In this document: one piece after another, positions 23,013-32,136 of the stretch | Layout: every line of letters starts with the position of its first letter | Numbering within the stretch: the first letter of the stretch is position 1 | Origin: Cellulomonas sp. APG4 | GTDB lineage: Bacteria; Actinomycetota; Actinomycetes; Actinomycetales; Cellulomonadaceae | Assembly (NCBI RefSeq): GCF_009996735.1 | Contig: NZ_JAACYI010000004.1 | Location: 1 to 64,000, forward strand | Reading direction: 5' to 3' | DNA length: 64,000 bases | Position numbers and translations under genes: made by a program | Notes under the pieces: generated by a model | Databases searched by the model: none | What the model was told of the DNA's origin: nothing | Seen by the model: only the letters and a program-made list of their open reading frames with translations

Positions 23013-23180
23013 GTGGCCGCTGACCGCCCCGTGGGGCGCCCCCAGGACGACCAGGAGGCCACGCGCGCCCGCGCCCGTGCGACCGCCCCGGAGCGGCCTG
23101 AGAGCGCCCCACGGGAGGTCGCGGCGACCGTGACCCGGCCCGAGGACGTCCGCCGCGCGAAGGGTCCCGAGACGCGATGA
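23013..23180 (+). CDS. Small basic structural-region protein
   Basis: 55 residues from GTG 23013, three bases after the previous stop, ending in ATGA overlap with the connector gene. Arg/Ala/Pro/Glu-rich without hydrophobic core (RPVGRPQDDQEATRARARAT). Supported mainly by coupling. Confidence 0.5.
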   Translation: MAADRPVGRPQDDQEATRARARATAPERPESAPREVAATVTRPEDVRRAKGPETR

Positions 23181-23743
23181 GCGAGCCGCCTCCCGCCGAC
23201 GAGCGGTTCGTGACCCAGGCGGAGCTCGCGACGTTCCTGAAGATGACGCCCACGCACGAGGAAGCGACCAGCGCGCTCCTGAGCGAGGTCCTGGACGCCG
23301 CGCTCGAGCAGGTCGAGCTCCGTGTCGGACCGCTCGTCTCGGCGTCGCAGACCTACGTGGTCTACCCGAACGGGCGCAACCTCGTCCTGCCGGCGACCCA
23401 CCTGGTCTCCGTCGGGACCGTGACCGACCCTCACGGCAACGTCGTCGACGCCGACCTGATCGACACGAACCTCCTCTCGGGGATCGTCACCGTGCCCTCG
23501 ACGGTCGCCGGCAAGTGGACCGTGCAGGCCACCACCCGCGAGCACGGCGCATCGCTGAAGCAGGCCGTGAAGATCATCGCCGCACACCTGTGGGAGTCCC
23601 AGCGCGGCCGCGCCGGCGGCGGCGCCCGGGCGGGCGCGTACACCGCGGCCGCCGACGCCGACCCGACACCGAAGATGGGCTTCGCCCTCCCTCGACGCGC
23701 GCTCGAGCTCATCAAGCCCTTCACCGTGCCTGGGCCGCACTGA
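23177..23743 (+). CDS. Head-tail connector (gp6-like)
   Basis: 188 residues. Helical start FVTQAELATFLKMTP, HEEATSALLSEVLDAALEQV, then a beta region (VVYPNGRNLVLPATHLVSVG) and KQAVKIIAAHLWESQRGR. This order is that of gp6/gp15-like connectors, which sit under the portal. TGATG overlap couples it to the next gene. Confidence 0.8.
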   Translation: MSEPPPADERFVTQAELATFLKMTPTHEEATSALLSEVLDAALEQVELRVGPLVSASQTYVVYPNGRNLVLPATHLVSVGTVTDPHGNVVDADLIDTNLLSGIVTVPSTVAGKWTVQATTREHGASLKQAVKIIAAHLWESQRGRAGGGARAGAYTAAADADPTPKMGFALPRRALELIKPFTVPGPH

Positions 23744-24198
23744 TGGCCAGCGCCGGACCGACGCGGATCCACGCCGTCGTCGACAAGCTCATCGACATCT
23801 CCGGCGAAGCGACGGGCCTGCAGGTCCTCGACGGCCCACACGTTGGCGAGGTCATGCTCGAGGCGCTGTGCGTCGGGTTCACCGACGGCCCCGACCGCCC
23901 CGGGTACACCGTCGACGTCTCCCGCCAGCAGGGCATGGGTCGCCCACGCCTGCAGGAGGACTTCACCGTCCGCGTGCTCATGACGATCACCTCGGGCGAC
24001 ACCGACATGGCCACCCTGCGCTCGCGGGCCGCGGTGCTGATCGGCCAGCTCGACACCGCGCTGCGCGACGACGTCGTGGTCGACGGCGCATGGGACCGCG
24101 CGGTCGTGGGCGGGGCGATGGACTGGATCCCGATCCAGCACGAGCAGGGCGCGACGTGCAACGTGATCTTCACCGTCGAGGGCTCGAGCCTGCTGTGA
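23743..24198 (+). CDS. Head-tail joining or tail terminator protein
   Basis: 151 residues: VVDKLIDISGEATGLQVLDG, VMLEALCVGFTDGPDRPGYT, DFTVRVLMTITSGDTDMATL, NVIFTVEGSSLL. This beta-alpha-beta pattern and the location between gp6- and gp10-like genes fit a tail terminator/completion protein. Assignment rests mainly on gene order. Confidence 0.7.
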   Translation: MASAGPTRIHAVVDKLIDISGEATGLQVLDGPHVGEVMLEALCVGFTDGPDRPGYTVDVSRQQGMGRPRLQEDFTVRVLMTITSGDTDMATLRSRAAVLIGQLDTALRDDVVVDGAWDRAVVGGAMDWIPIQHEQGATCNVIFTVEGSSLL

Positions 24199-24647
24199 CG
24201 GTCTCGACGCACTACGTCGACGAGGGCGGCGCCCCCGGGCTGCGCCTGGTCGCCGCAGATCTCGCGCGCCTGCCCAAGGAGGTCCACACCAGGCTGCGCC
24301 CGAGGTTGCGGCGCGCGGGCGAGACGACGCTGCGCCGTGCGCAGGCGAACGCGGCGTGGTCCTCGCGGATCCCGGGCGCCCTGTCGCTGCGGGTCTCGTT
24401 CTCCAAGCGTGCGCCCGGCGTGACGATCGTCGCCTCGACGGCGGCCGCGCCGCACGCGCGCGCGTTCGAGGGCATCCTGCGCGACTCGTTCCGCCACCCC
24501 GTCTTCGGGATCCGGGACGCGGCGTGGGTGGAGCAGTCCGCTCGCCCGTACCTGCGTCCGGCCGCTCAGGCCACCGGCGGGATGGTCGTCTCGGAGTCCG
24601 TCGCGGCCGTCGACGAGGCCCTGACGGCCATCGGCATGACCCGCTGA
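24195..24647 (+). CDS. HK97 gp10-like tail completion protein
   Basis: 150 residues from GTG 24195 (GTGA overlap). LRLVAADLARLPKEVHTRLR, AGETTLRRAQANAAWSSRIP, RVSFSKRAPGVTIVAST and HARAFEGI are typical of gp10-like neck proteins, with an RPYLRPAAQATGG end. It helps join head and tail. Confidence 0.72.
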   Translation: MTVSTHYVDEGGAPGLRLVAADLARLPKEVHTRLRPRLRRAGETTLRRAQANAAWSSRIPGALSLRVSFSKRAPGVTIVASTAAAPHARAFEGILRDSFRHPVFGIRDAAWVEQSARPYLRPAAQATGGMVVSESVAAVDEALTAIGMTR

Positions 24648-24696
24648 ACCAGCCCCCCCAACCGCACGCCCCCTACCCCGCGAGGGAGATCTCGTC

Positions 24697-25122
24697 ATGC
24701 CCAAGAACCTGCGCCACCCCAAGACCCGGGCGCTGTGGACGGTGCCGAACCAGGTCGCCGACCACTGGATCCGCGCGGGGTGGGAGCTCGTCGACGACGA
24801 CGCCACCGACCCTGGCCCGCTGACGCTCGTGCTGGCGCGCACGAAGGCCGAGGCGACCGCGTACATGAAGGACGCCGGCCTGGACAGCTCCCAGGCCCGC
24901 TACGTGGGCGACCCGAAGGAAGTGGAGGGCCTGACCGCCGACGGCGTGCACCTGGCCGTACTGCCGTCGTTCGCCAAGCACCGCAAGCACGACGAGCTCG
25001 TCGCCGCGCTCACGGCGACCGGCGTGCGGCTGCCCGCCCCCCAGGACACCCCGACCGCCCTGGGCGGGGACGAGGACGAACCGCCCGCGGACTCGTCCAC
25101 CACCGACACCCACGAGGAGTGA
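24697..25122 (+). CDS. Structural-region protein, unknown
   Basis: 141 residues, GAGGGAGA ribosome site before the ATG. RALWTVPNQVADHWIRAGWE is a small SH3-like opening as in phage proteins that bind other tail or head parts. The C-terminus is acidic (GGDEDEPPADSSTTDTHEE). Located just before the tail tube. Confidence 0.7.
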   Translation: MPKNLRHPKTRALWTVPNQVADHWIRAGWELVDDDATDPGPLTLVLARTKAEATAYMKDAGLDSSQARYVGDPKEVEGLTADGVHLAVLPSFAKHRKHDELVAALTATGVRLPAPQDTPTALGGDEDEPPADSSTTDTHEE

Positions 25123-25125
25123 GTC

Positions 25126-25617
25126 ATGAGCACGCCCCTGCCCACCTCGAACCGGTTCTTCGCCCCCGAGATCTCGGTCGTCACGTTCGTCCCGACGATC
25201 GCCTCGGCGGCCCTGGCGTACACCCGCATCGAGCTCGACGCCGGCACGAACCTCACCCAGGAGATCGCGGACCTGTCCGGGTGGCAGCTCACCGGTGGTG
25301 AGATCCCGACCCCGGACCTCGGGTCGCGGTTCACCTCGAGCATCCCGGGCCGCCAGACCGCCGACGCGTCCTCGCTGACGTTCTACGCCGACCTCGCCGG
25401 CGACGACGTCCGCACGGTCCTGACCCAGGGCCTGAACGGGTTCATGATCTTCATGGACGGCGGGGACGTGCCCACCCAGCCCTCGGACGTCTTCCCGTGC
25501 CGGGTCAACACGGTCGGGAAGGTCCGGTCGGTCGGTGACGCCGCGCACCAGCTGACGATCGGGTTCACGATCACCCGCAAGCCCGCGGCCGACGTCCCGA
25601 TCCCGGCGGCGGCGTGA
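25126..25617 (+). CDS. Major tail tube protein
   Basis: 163 residues. FAPEISVVTFVPTIASAALA, LTQEIADLSGWQLTGGEIPT, FTSSIPGRQTADASSLTFYA, DDVRTVLTQGLNGFMIFMDG and QLTIGFTITRKPA form the beta-rich tube fold of actinophage siphoviruses. It lies directly before the frameshifted chaperone pair, as usual. Confidence 0.85.
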   Translation: MSTPLPTSNRFFAPEISVVTFVPTIASAALAYTRIELDAGTNLTQEIADLSGWQLTGGEIPTPDLGSRFTSSIPGRQTADASSLTFYADLAGDDVRTVLTQGLNGFMIFMDGGDVPTQPSDVFPCRVNTVGKVRSVGDAAHQLTIGFTITRKPAADVPIPAAA

Positions 25618-26084
25618 GCCTGCGCGAGCGGCTCGAGGGCAAGGCCCGCCGGCGCCTCTCGGTCCGCGTCCAGGTCACCGACCCGGCCGCGGACCGGGAG
25701 GCCGTCTCGGCGGCCCAGACCCTGCTCCTGGCCGCCCAGGCGGCCCCGGAGGCCCACGACGTCCCGGCGGCGCAGGACGCCTACGACGCCGCCGTGGCGG
25801 CGTTCCTGGGCAACTTCGAGGACGTCCCGTTCGAGGCCCTGGACCCCAAGGACTTCGAGGCCCTGGTCGACGCGCACTCGCGCGCTGACGACATCGACCG
25901 CGACGGGCTGCTCGCCGCGCTCGCCGCGGCGTGCGTGGTCGACGAGGACCTGCGCGACGAGGCGTGGTGGCGGGCCCAGCTCGCGCGCCCGGAGTGGACG
26001 ACCGGGGAGAAGGACGACCTGTACCACCGCCTGTTCACGGAGCTGCACTACTCGGTGCCGTCGGGGGCAATCCCAAAAGGTTGA
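25614..26084 (+). CDS. Tail assembly chaperone G
   Basis: 156 residues from a GTG in GTGA overlap. Helical, with FEDVPFEALDPKDFEALVDA and WWRAQLARPEWTTGEKDDLY, as in tail chaperones preceding the tape measure. The zero-frame product ends GAIPKG two codons after the slippery heptamer at 26072-26078. Ribosomes shifting -1 make the longer G-T fusion. Confidence 0.85.
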   Translation: MSLRERLEGKARRRLSVRVQVTDPAADREAVSAAQTLLLAAQAAPEAHDVPAAQDAYDAAVAAFLGNFEDVPFEALDPKDFEALVDAHSRADDIDRDGLLAALAAACVVDEDLRDEAWWRAQLARPEWTTGEKDDLYHRLFTELHYSVPSGAIPKG

Positions 26085-26413
26085 GCCGCGAGCCGCTGTA
26101 CGCCGCGCGGATGGCGTACTGCGGGCCCCGCGGCATCCCCCTGTCGGTGTTCCTGGGGTGGGCGCAGGCCGACCAGGACGCGGCCCTGGCGTGGGTGGGG
26201 TACGAGGCGCGGCGCTGCTCGAGCTGCGGGTACCACCCCGACGAGGGCCCACGGCACGCGCACATCGACGTGTGCCCGGGCTGCGTGAGCCGCGAGGCGG
26301 CCGCACAGGACGAGGACGCGAAGGTGCGCGGCGCCCACGTCCACATGGCTTCCGGCACCACGGGTGAGTGCGACCGGTGCGTGACCACTGCTGCTGCGAA
26401 CGCAGGGAGGTGA
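25614..26413 (+). CDS. Tail assembly chaperone G-T fusion via -1 frameshift
   Basis: Zero frame 25614-26078 (155 codons), then the -1 frame from 26078 to the stop at 26411-26413 (111 codons), giving 266 residues. The T part starts RLSREPLYAARMAYCGPRGI, then LSVFLGWAQADQDAALAW and two zinc pairs, CSSCGYHPDE and CPGCVSREA. It has no start codon with a ribosome site of its own, and its frame is open exactly from the slippery site to four bases before the tape measure. The fusion chaperones the tape measure protein. Confidence 0.85.
26072..26078 (+). promoter_or_regulatory. -1 programmed ribosomal frameshift site
   Basis: Heptamer C CCA AAA (X XXY YYZ in the zero frame), followed by GGT TGA. Slippage gives CCC AAA AGG TTG in the chaperone T frame. 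It is conserved in position with the G/GT shift of lambda-like tail genes. Confidence 0.88.
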
Positions 26414-26416
26414 GCC

Positions 26417-29323
26417 GTGTCGGACCGGTCCCGTGATGTGCGCGTGCGGATCCTCTCGGAGTACTACGACGAGGGTTCCAAGGCCGCGGAGCGGGCCCAG
26501 CGGCGTCTGGCGAACCTTCAGGCTGCGGCCGCGCGGGAGGACATCGCCCGCGAGGCGCAGCGCACCGCGGCGGTGGTCAAGGCCAACCGTGAGCAGGCCG
26601 TCGCGATGGAGTCGACCGGTCGCAGCATCCTGAAGATCTCGGCCGCGGTAGCGATCGGCCTGGGCCTGGCCACGAAGTCCGCGATCGACTGGGAGGCCGC
26701 CTGGGCGGGCGTGCGCAAGACGGTCGACGGCTCCCCCGAGGAGATGGCCCAGCTCGAGACTGAGCTGCGCGGTCTGGCCAAGACCCTGCCCGCGACCCAT
26801 GAGGAGATCGCCGGCGTCGCGGAGGCGGCCGGCCAGCTCGGTGTGAAGCGCAAGGACGTCGCCGACTTCACCCGAACGATGATCAACATGGGTGAGACGA
26901 CGAATCTCACCGCGGACGAGGCTGCGACGTCGATCGCGCAGTTCTCGAACATCATGGGCATCGGCGCGGACCAGGCCGACCGGCTCGGGTCCTCGATCGT
27001 CCAGCTCGGCAACAACGGCGCCTCGACCGAGCGCGACATCCTCGCGATGGGTCTGCGCATCGCTGGCGCGGGCCGCACCGTCGGGCTGACCGCGGACCAG
27101 GTCCTGGCGATGGCGTCCGCGCTGTCGTCGGTCGGGATCGAGGCCGAGGCCGGCGGCACCGCGATCTCCCAGGTGATGCTCAAGGTCGACAAGGACGTCG
27201 CCGCGGGCGCCGACACCGTCGCCGAGTACGCGCGCGTCGCCGGCGTTTCCGCCGATGAGTTCTCCCGCAAGTGGGGGCAGGACGCCGCCGGCGCGCTCAC
27301 CCTGTTCCTGCAGGGCCTGGCGCGCATGCAGTCCCAGGGTGGGAACACCACCGAGGCCCTCGAGGGCATGGGCTTCACGGGGATCCGCGTCACCGACACC
27401 TTGCGCCGCGCCTCCCTCGCCTCGGACCAGGTCACCAGCGCGCTGCAGCACTCCTCCGAGGCGTGGGCCGAGAACAACGCGCTCGCCGCCGAGGCCGCCA
27501 AGCGCTACGAGACCACCGAGGCACGCCTGCAGATCGCCCGGAACCAGATCAACGACGCCGCGATCGACATCGGCGCGAACTTCCTGCCCGTCGTCGCGAA
27601 CGCGACCTCCGCGGTCGGGACGATGGCCGAGGGCTTCTCCACCCTCACCCCCGCTCAGCAGTCCTGGGTCGCGAACCTGGGCGCCGCGGCCGCGGGCCTC
27701 GGCACCGTCGTCGGTGGCGCGGCGATCGTCATCCCGAAGCTCAAGGAGCTCTCCGAGACGGTCACCGCCCTGCAGGGCGGCTCCTCACGCCTGGGCCGTG
27801 CGCTCGGCGGCACGGCCTCGGTCCTCGCCGGACCGTGGGGTCTGGCGCTCGCGGGTGCGACGGTCGCGCTGGGTGCGTGGATGCACTCCCAGGGCGAGGC
27901 GAAGCAGCGGGTCGACGAGCTGCGTGCCTCTCTGGACGAGGCGACCGGTGCGGTCACGGGCATGACCCGCGAGGTCGTCGCTCAGCGGCTGGTGGAGAAG
28001 CCTGGGTTCTGGGACACGAACAAGCTCTCCGGTGCTGAGGCGGCGAAGCGGCTCGGGATCGAGCTGTCGGTCGTGACGGACGCGATCGCCGGGACCGCGG
28101 AGGAGGCCGCGGCGGCGAACGAGATCCTCGACGGGTTCCTGAGCCCGGGGGCGTCGCGGCGCGCGGAGGGCATGGGCCTGTCCATGCAGGAGTGGGTGGG
28201 CGCGACGAACGCCCTTCGTCGTGAGCTGACCGGCGGTTCGGAGGACCTCGCGACGGCCCGCCAGGAGGCGGAGTACATGCGGGAGGCCGTCGGCGAGACC
28301 GCGGCCGCGACCGACGGTGCGGCGGGCTCCCAGAGCGCGTACAACACCGAGCTCGCCGAGGGTGAGGGCATCGTCGAGCAGGCCGCCGCGGCGGTCGACG
28401 ACCTGACCCGGGCGCTCGACGAGCTCAACGGGCCCGCGCTCACCGCACGCGAGGCGGAGCGGCGCATGCAGGAGGCGATCGACGCCGTCACGGCCTCGAT
28501 CGAGAACAACGGCACGACCCTCGACATCAACACCGAGAAGGGCCGCGCGAACAACGAGGTCCTCGACGGGCTCGCCCGCGCTGGGATGGCGCACGCGCAG
28601 GCCGTGCTCGAGCAGACCGGCGACGTCGAGGCCTTCACCGCCACGATGGACGCCTCACGGCAGGAGCTCGCGAACGCCGCGATCCAGTTCGGGATGACCT
28701 CCGACGAGGCGTGGGCGTTCGTCGAGTCCGTGCTCGCCGTCCCCGACGAAGCGACCGTGCAGGCCACGTTCGAGAAGACCCAGGCCGAGTCGAACATGCA
28801 GGCCTTCGTCGACCACTGGTCCGGGTACGGCATCCCGATGTCGGTCAACCTGAACGCCGACGCCGCCCTGTCGCGGATCCAGACGATCCAGCGTCGCCTC
28901 GGTGTGAGCGTGATGCAGGCCGACGGCGGTGTCGTCGAGTACTACGCCGCCGGCGGGATCCGCGAGCACCACGTCGCCCAGATCGCTCCCGCCGGCGCGC
29001 GCCGCGTATGGGCCGAGCCTGAGACCGACGGTGAGGGCTACATCCCCTTCGCGATGTCGAAGCGCGCCAGGTCCGAGGCGGTCCTGGGGGAGATCGCCCG
29101 CCGGTTCGGCGGCGCCTACATCACCCGCGCCGACCAGATCGCCCCGCACATCTCGGTCACCGCGCCCACCGGCGGCACGTCGGCCGACCAGCTCGCGGCC
29201 GCCCTCGACGGGGTCGCGTTCACCCTCGTCACCGAGGCGGGCCCGATCCGCGCGATCGCGCGCGCCGAGGTCACCTCCGCACAGGCCTCCCGCCGCCACG
29301 CCATGACCCAGGGGGTGCGCTGA
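26417..29323 (+). CDS. Tape measure protein
   Basis: 968 residues from GTG 26417. N-terminal coiled coil (AAERAQRRLANLQAAAARED), then a TP901-type core: SAIDWEAAWAGVRKTVDGS, LPATHEEIAGVAEAAGQLGV, TIMINMGETTNL-like segment, GSSIVQLGNNGASTERDI, GIEAEAGGTAISQVMLKVD and YETTEARLQIARNQINDAAI. Hydrophobic helices lie near residues 425-500. It sets tail length (by length scaling, very roughly 140-150 nm) and enters the host during DNA ejection. TGATG overlap with the next gene. Confidence 0.93.
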   Translation: MSDRSRDVRVRILSEYYDEGSKAAERAQRRLANLQAAAAREDIAREAQRTAAVVKANREQAVAMESTGRSILKISAAVAIGLGLATKSAIDWEAAWAGVRKTVDGSPEEMAQLETELRGLAKTLPATHEEIAGVAEAAGQLGVKRKDVADFTRTMINMGETTNLTADEAATSIAQFSNIMGIGADQADRLGSSIVQLGNNGASTERDILAMGLRIAGAGRTVGLTADQVLAMASALSSVGIEAEAGGTAISQVMLKVDKDVAAGADTVAEYARVAGVSADEFSRKWGQDAAGALTLFLQGLARMQSQGGNTTEALEGMGFTGIRVTDTLRRASLASDQVTSALQHSSEAWAENNALAAEAAKRYETTEARLQIARNQINDAAIDIGANFLPVVANATSAVGTMAEGFSTLTPAQQSWVANLGAAAAGLGTVVGGAAIVIPKLKELSETVTALQGGSSRLGRALGGTASVLAGPWGLALAGATVALGAWMHSQGEAKQRVDELRASLDEATGAVTGMTREVVAQRLVEKPGFWDTNKLSGAEAAKRLGIELSVVTDAIAGTAEEAAAANEILDGFLSPGASRRAEGMGLSMQEWVGATNALRRELTGGSEDLATARQEAEYMREAVGETAAATDGAAGSQSAYNTELAEGEGIVEQAAAAVDDLTRALDELNGPALTAREAERRMQEAIDAVTASIENNGTTLDINTEKGRANNEVLDGLARAGMAHAQAVLEQTGDVEAFTATMDASRQELANAAIQFGMTSDEAWAFVESVLAVPDEATVQATFEKTQAESNMQAFVDHWSGYGIPMSVNLNADAALSRIQTIQRRLGVSVMQADGGVVEYYAAGGIREHHVAQIAPAGARRVWAEPETDGEGYIPFAMSKRARSEAVLGEIARRFGGAYITRADQIAPHISVTAPTGGTSADQLAAALDGVAFTLVTEAGPIRAIARAEVTSAQASRRHAMTQGVR

Positions 29324-30123
29324 TGCCCGGCGTCCTCGTCGACATCCCCGTGGCCACCGTCAGCCTCGTCGGCGCGAACGCACCCCAGGTCGTCCAGCTC
29401 GCGGTCTCCGGCCTGACGGCCGGCCAGCAGGTCACCGTCACCGGCGCCGCCGTCGGCCACACCTGGCCCGTCCGCGGCGGCACCGTGACCGCAACGACCG
29501 GCCAGGTCCTGCTCACCGACGTCCTCGCACCGCTGAACGTCCCCATCACGTACACCGTCCGCGTCGACGACCTCACTCTCGTCACCGACCCCATCACCGT
29601 CCCGCACGACGCCCAGTACGTCCTGCAGTCCCTCGACGGCCGCACCGTCATCCCCTTCGCCTGGCACGACAACGACGACCCCCGCGAGACCCACCTGCGC
29701 TCGCAGTCGTTCTCGGTGCCTGGGCGCTCGACGCCGGTGGTGCGGTGGGACACCTCGGGTGGTGAGTCGGGTGAGCTGGTGGTGCGCACGACTCCCTCGG
29801 GAACGGCGCTGCTCGTCGAGCACCTGCGTGACGTGTCGCCGCTGCTGGTGGTGCGCACGGACGGGACGCTGCTCGACCTGCCGCCGGCCGAGCACATCCT
29901 GGTGCACGGCGCGGTGCGGCGCCTGATCGGGTTCGACGGGCTGCGGATCTGGTCGCTGCGCTTCGACGTCGTCGACGACCCCGAGCCGTCGGTGGTGGTC
30001 GCGGTCTCCACGGTCGCGGACTTCAACGCGGTCTACGCCGCCTCGACGATCGCGGACTTCAACGCGGAGTGGGCGGGCTCGAGCGTGGCGGAGTTCAACC
30101 GGACGGACTGGACGACGCGCTGA
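29323..30123 (+). CDS. Distal tail protein with C-terminal ADFN repeats
   Basis: 266 residues. Beta-rich, with VVQLAVSGLTAGQQVTVTGA, an NDNDD-like loop and VVRWDTSGGESGELVVRTTP. The end has three tandem units of about 12 residues: STVADFNAVYAA, STIADFNAEWAG, SSVAEFNRTDWT. Located after the tape measure, where distal tail proteins lie. The repeats are a spacer or interaction motif found in some actinophage tail proteins. Confidence 0.75.
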   Translation: MPGVLVDIPVATVSLVGANAPQVVQLAVSGLTAGQQVTVTGAAVGHTWPVRGGTVTATTGQVLLTDVLAPLNVPITYTVRVDDLTLVTDPITVPHDAQYVLQSLDGRTVIPFAWHDNDDPRETHLRSQSFSVPGRSTPVVRWDTSGGESGELVVRTTPSGTALLVEHLRDVSPLLVVRTDGTLLDLPPAEHILVHGAVRRLIGFDGLRIWSLRFDVVDDPEPSVVVAVSTVADFNAVYAASTIADFNAEWAGSSVAEFNRTDWTTR

Positions 30124-31229
30124 TGCGTGAGGGCCCGAGCTCGGAGGTCCTGTCGGGGGCGGCGGGGTGGCGTCCGGTGCTGACGTCGCGCCTGGATGGT
30201 CGGGTCCTGGCCTCGCGGATCCCGATCACGTCGGGGCGCCTGGTGACGATCGCGGACGCGGAGGTCCCCGAGCGGTTGACGTTCACGGTGCCGGAGTGGG
30301 ACCACGGCACGTCGTGGGTGCCGGAGTCGCCCACGCACCCCTTGGCGCGGTACGGGCAGATCATCGAGGCGCAGATCCAGGTGACGGCCCCGACGTCGCG
30401 GATCGTGACCGACACGCGCCTGGGCCTGTTCCGGGTGCACGACTGGGACTTCGACGACGAGGGCCAGGTGCAGGTCGTGTGCCTGGGCCAGTTGCAGCGC
30501 GTCAAGGAGGCCAAGTTCCGCTCCCCCGAGGTCCCGCGTGCCGGGGGCACGTTCTTCTCCGAGTTCCGCCGCCTGATGGTCCCGGGCATCCCCGTGGTGA
30601 TCCACCCGGACCTGGTCGACCGTCCGATCCCGAAGAGCTTCGTGTGGGAGACCGAGCGTCTCGCGGCGCTGTACGAGATCGCGGCGGCGCTGCCCGCGCG
30701 CATCCGCACGGACCAGTGGGGGCAGGTCAACCTCCTCCCACCCCTGCCGGATGTGCCGGCGCCAGTGATGACCCTGACCGACGGCGAGGGCGGAACCCTC
30801 ATCCGGACGCCACGCTCGGACACCCGCGACCAGGCGTACAACGTCGTCGTCGGTCAGTCCTCGGCGACGGACTCCCCCGCCCGGGAGTCGGTGCGGGCGG
30901 TGGCTGAGCAGCTGACCGGCCCGATGGCGGCCACGACCGACGGCACCGGGTACGGCGAGGTCGTGCGCTACGTGTCCTCACCGCTGACCACGACTCCGGG
31001 CCAGGTCGCGGCGATGGCGCACACGACCCTGCGGAGCGAGCTGCGCAAGGCCCAGGTCCGCACCGTCTACGCGGCCGCGGATCCGCGCGTCGAGCTCGAC
31101 GACGCCCTCGCGCTGCGCCGCGGCCGCCGCCGCGCACGCCGCACCGAGTGGGGCTGGGTCGTCGGCACTGACCTGCCCCTGACCGTGGCCGACGGCGCGA
31201 TGCGCCTGGACGTGGGGGTGAGCGCATGA
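30123..31229 (+). CDS. Minor tail protein (tail-tip hub)
   Basis: 368 residues; TGATG coupling upstream. RLTFTVPEWDHGTSWVPESP, YGQIIEAQIQVTAPTSRIVT, GLFRVHDWDFDDEGQVQVVC and VWETERLAALYEIAAALPAR are typical of hub proteins of the DUF5047 kind. The C-terminal half (RSDTRDQAYNVVVGQSSATD, LRSELRKAQVRTVYAAADP) follows the usual tail-tip pattern. Family name is from memory; the tail role is firm from context. Confidence 0.75.
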   Translation: MREGPSSEVLSGAAGWRPVLTSRLDGRVLASRIPITSGRLVTIADAEVPERLTFTVPEWDHGTSWVPESPTHPLARYGQIIEAQIQVTAPTSRIVTDTRLGLFRVHDWDFDDEGQVQVVCLGQLQRVKEAKFRSPEVPRAGGTFFSEFRRLMVPGIPVVIHPDLVDRPIPKSFVWETERLAALYEIAAALPARIRTDQWGQVNLLPPLPDVPAPVMTLTDGEGGTLIRTPRSDTRDQAYNVVVGQSSATDSPARESVRAVAEQLTGPMAATTDGTGYGEVVRYVSSPLTTTPGQVAAMAHTTLRSELRKAQVRTVYAAADPRVELDDALALRRGRRRARRTEWGWVVGTDLPLTVADGAMRLDVGVSA

Positions 31230-32014
31230 GCGCCCTGGACGACTGGCGGGAGGTCGCCGCCGGGCCCAAGGGCATCCCCCCGGGCGGCTCCGGCCTGCCC
31301 TGGGTGGTCGCACGCCTGATCTCGATCGACGACGACGCGAACCGCGCGATCGTGTCCATCAACGGGTCCCAGCCCGTCGGGCTCCCGTTCCACCCGAACG
31401 CCTACGAGGGCATCACGACCGTCTACGTCCAGCTCGACCCGCTGCGCACCGGCGCCGGGCAGGTCGTCACCGGCCCCTGCTACGAGGTCGAGCTGCCCGA
31501 CGAGATCGCGCCCGTCCCCCCACCCCCGCCCACGACGGTCAAGGTCGGGCCGGTCACGATCCTGCCGACCTGGTCCGGGACGTGGCGCTCCAGCCGAGGC
31601 GCGTGGGACCGGTGGAACGCGGGCCGCTACGGCGGCCGCTCCGACCTCTACCAGGGCGACGCCTACGGCTCAGGCCCCCTGAAGGGCCTCGCGACCTACG
31701 GGAACCAGATCGTCGGCCTGGGAGCAGAAGCCATCCTGTCCATGACCCTGTCCTCGGTCCGCTCCAACGGCTCCGGGACACCCGCGTTCCAGGGCTCCCC
31801 GCACGGCTCACGCCCCGCCGGCTCACCCGCCTCCTCCGGAGGCATCGCCACCGGCCTCGTCGCCGTGGACCTGGTCGCATCCGGCATCGCCGAGGACCTG
31901 CGCACCGGCGCCGCGAAGGGCATCTGCACCGTCGGATCCGGCTACGGCGCCGTCCGCGGCACGTCCCACCCCACCGGCATGGCCATCACCCTCACCTACA
32001 CCCGGGCCGGCTGA
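31226..32014 (+). CDS. Minor tail protein
   Basis: 262 residues, ATGA overlap. N-terminal OB-like barrel (VVARLISIDDDANRAIVSIN), a proline linker (VPPPPPTT), then a glycine/serine-rich C-terminal domain (RWNAGRYGGRSDLYQGDAYG, GTSHPTGMAITLTYTRAG) probably forming a surface-exposed fold. Tail-tip protein by position. Confidence 0.7.
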   Translation: MSALDDWREVAAGPKGIPPGGSGLPWVVARLISIDDDANRAIVSINGSQPVGLPFHPNAYEGITTVYVQLDPLRTGAGQVVTGPCYEVELPDEIAPVPPPPPTTVKVGPVTILPTWSGTWRSSRGAWDRWNAGRYGGRSDLYQGDAYGSGPLKGLATYGNQIVGLGAEAILSMTLSSVRSNGSGTPAFQGSPHGSRPAGSPASSGGIATGLVAVDLVASGIAEDLRTGAAKGICTVGSGYGAVRGTSHPTGMAITLTYTRAG

Positions 32015-32136
32015 TGCCCGCCTGGTCGATCTGCCCACGCTGCTCCGCGCTCGCGGTCGACGCGGCCGCGCACGAGGTGTGGCACGTCGAGCTCGCTGCA
32101 AGCACCGAACCCGAGGAGACCCCTGATGCCGACTGA
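32014..32136 (+). CDS. 40-aa zinc-knuckle protein
   Basis: ATG shares its A with the previous TGA. MPAWSICPRCSALAVDAAAH contains CPRC and, twelve residues later, H-x-x-x-H (HEVWH), resembling a minimal C2H2 site. Its end overlaps the next gene by 11 bases. A small tail-module protein is often present here in actinophages. Confidence 0.6.
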   Translation: MPAWSICPRCSALAVDAAAHEVWHVELAASTEPEETPDAD

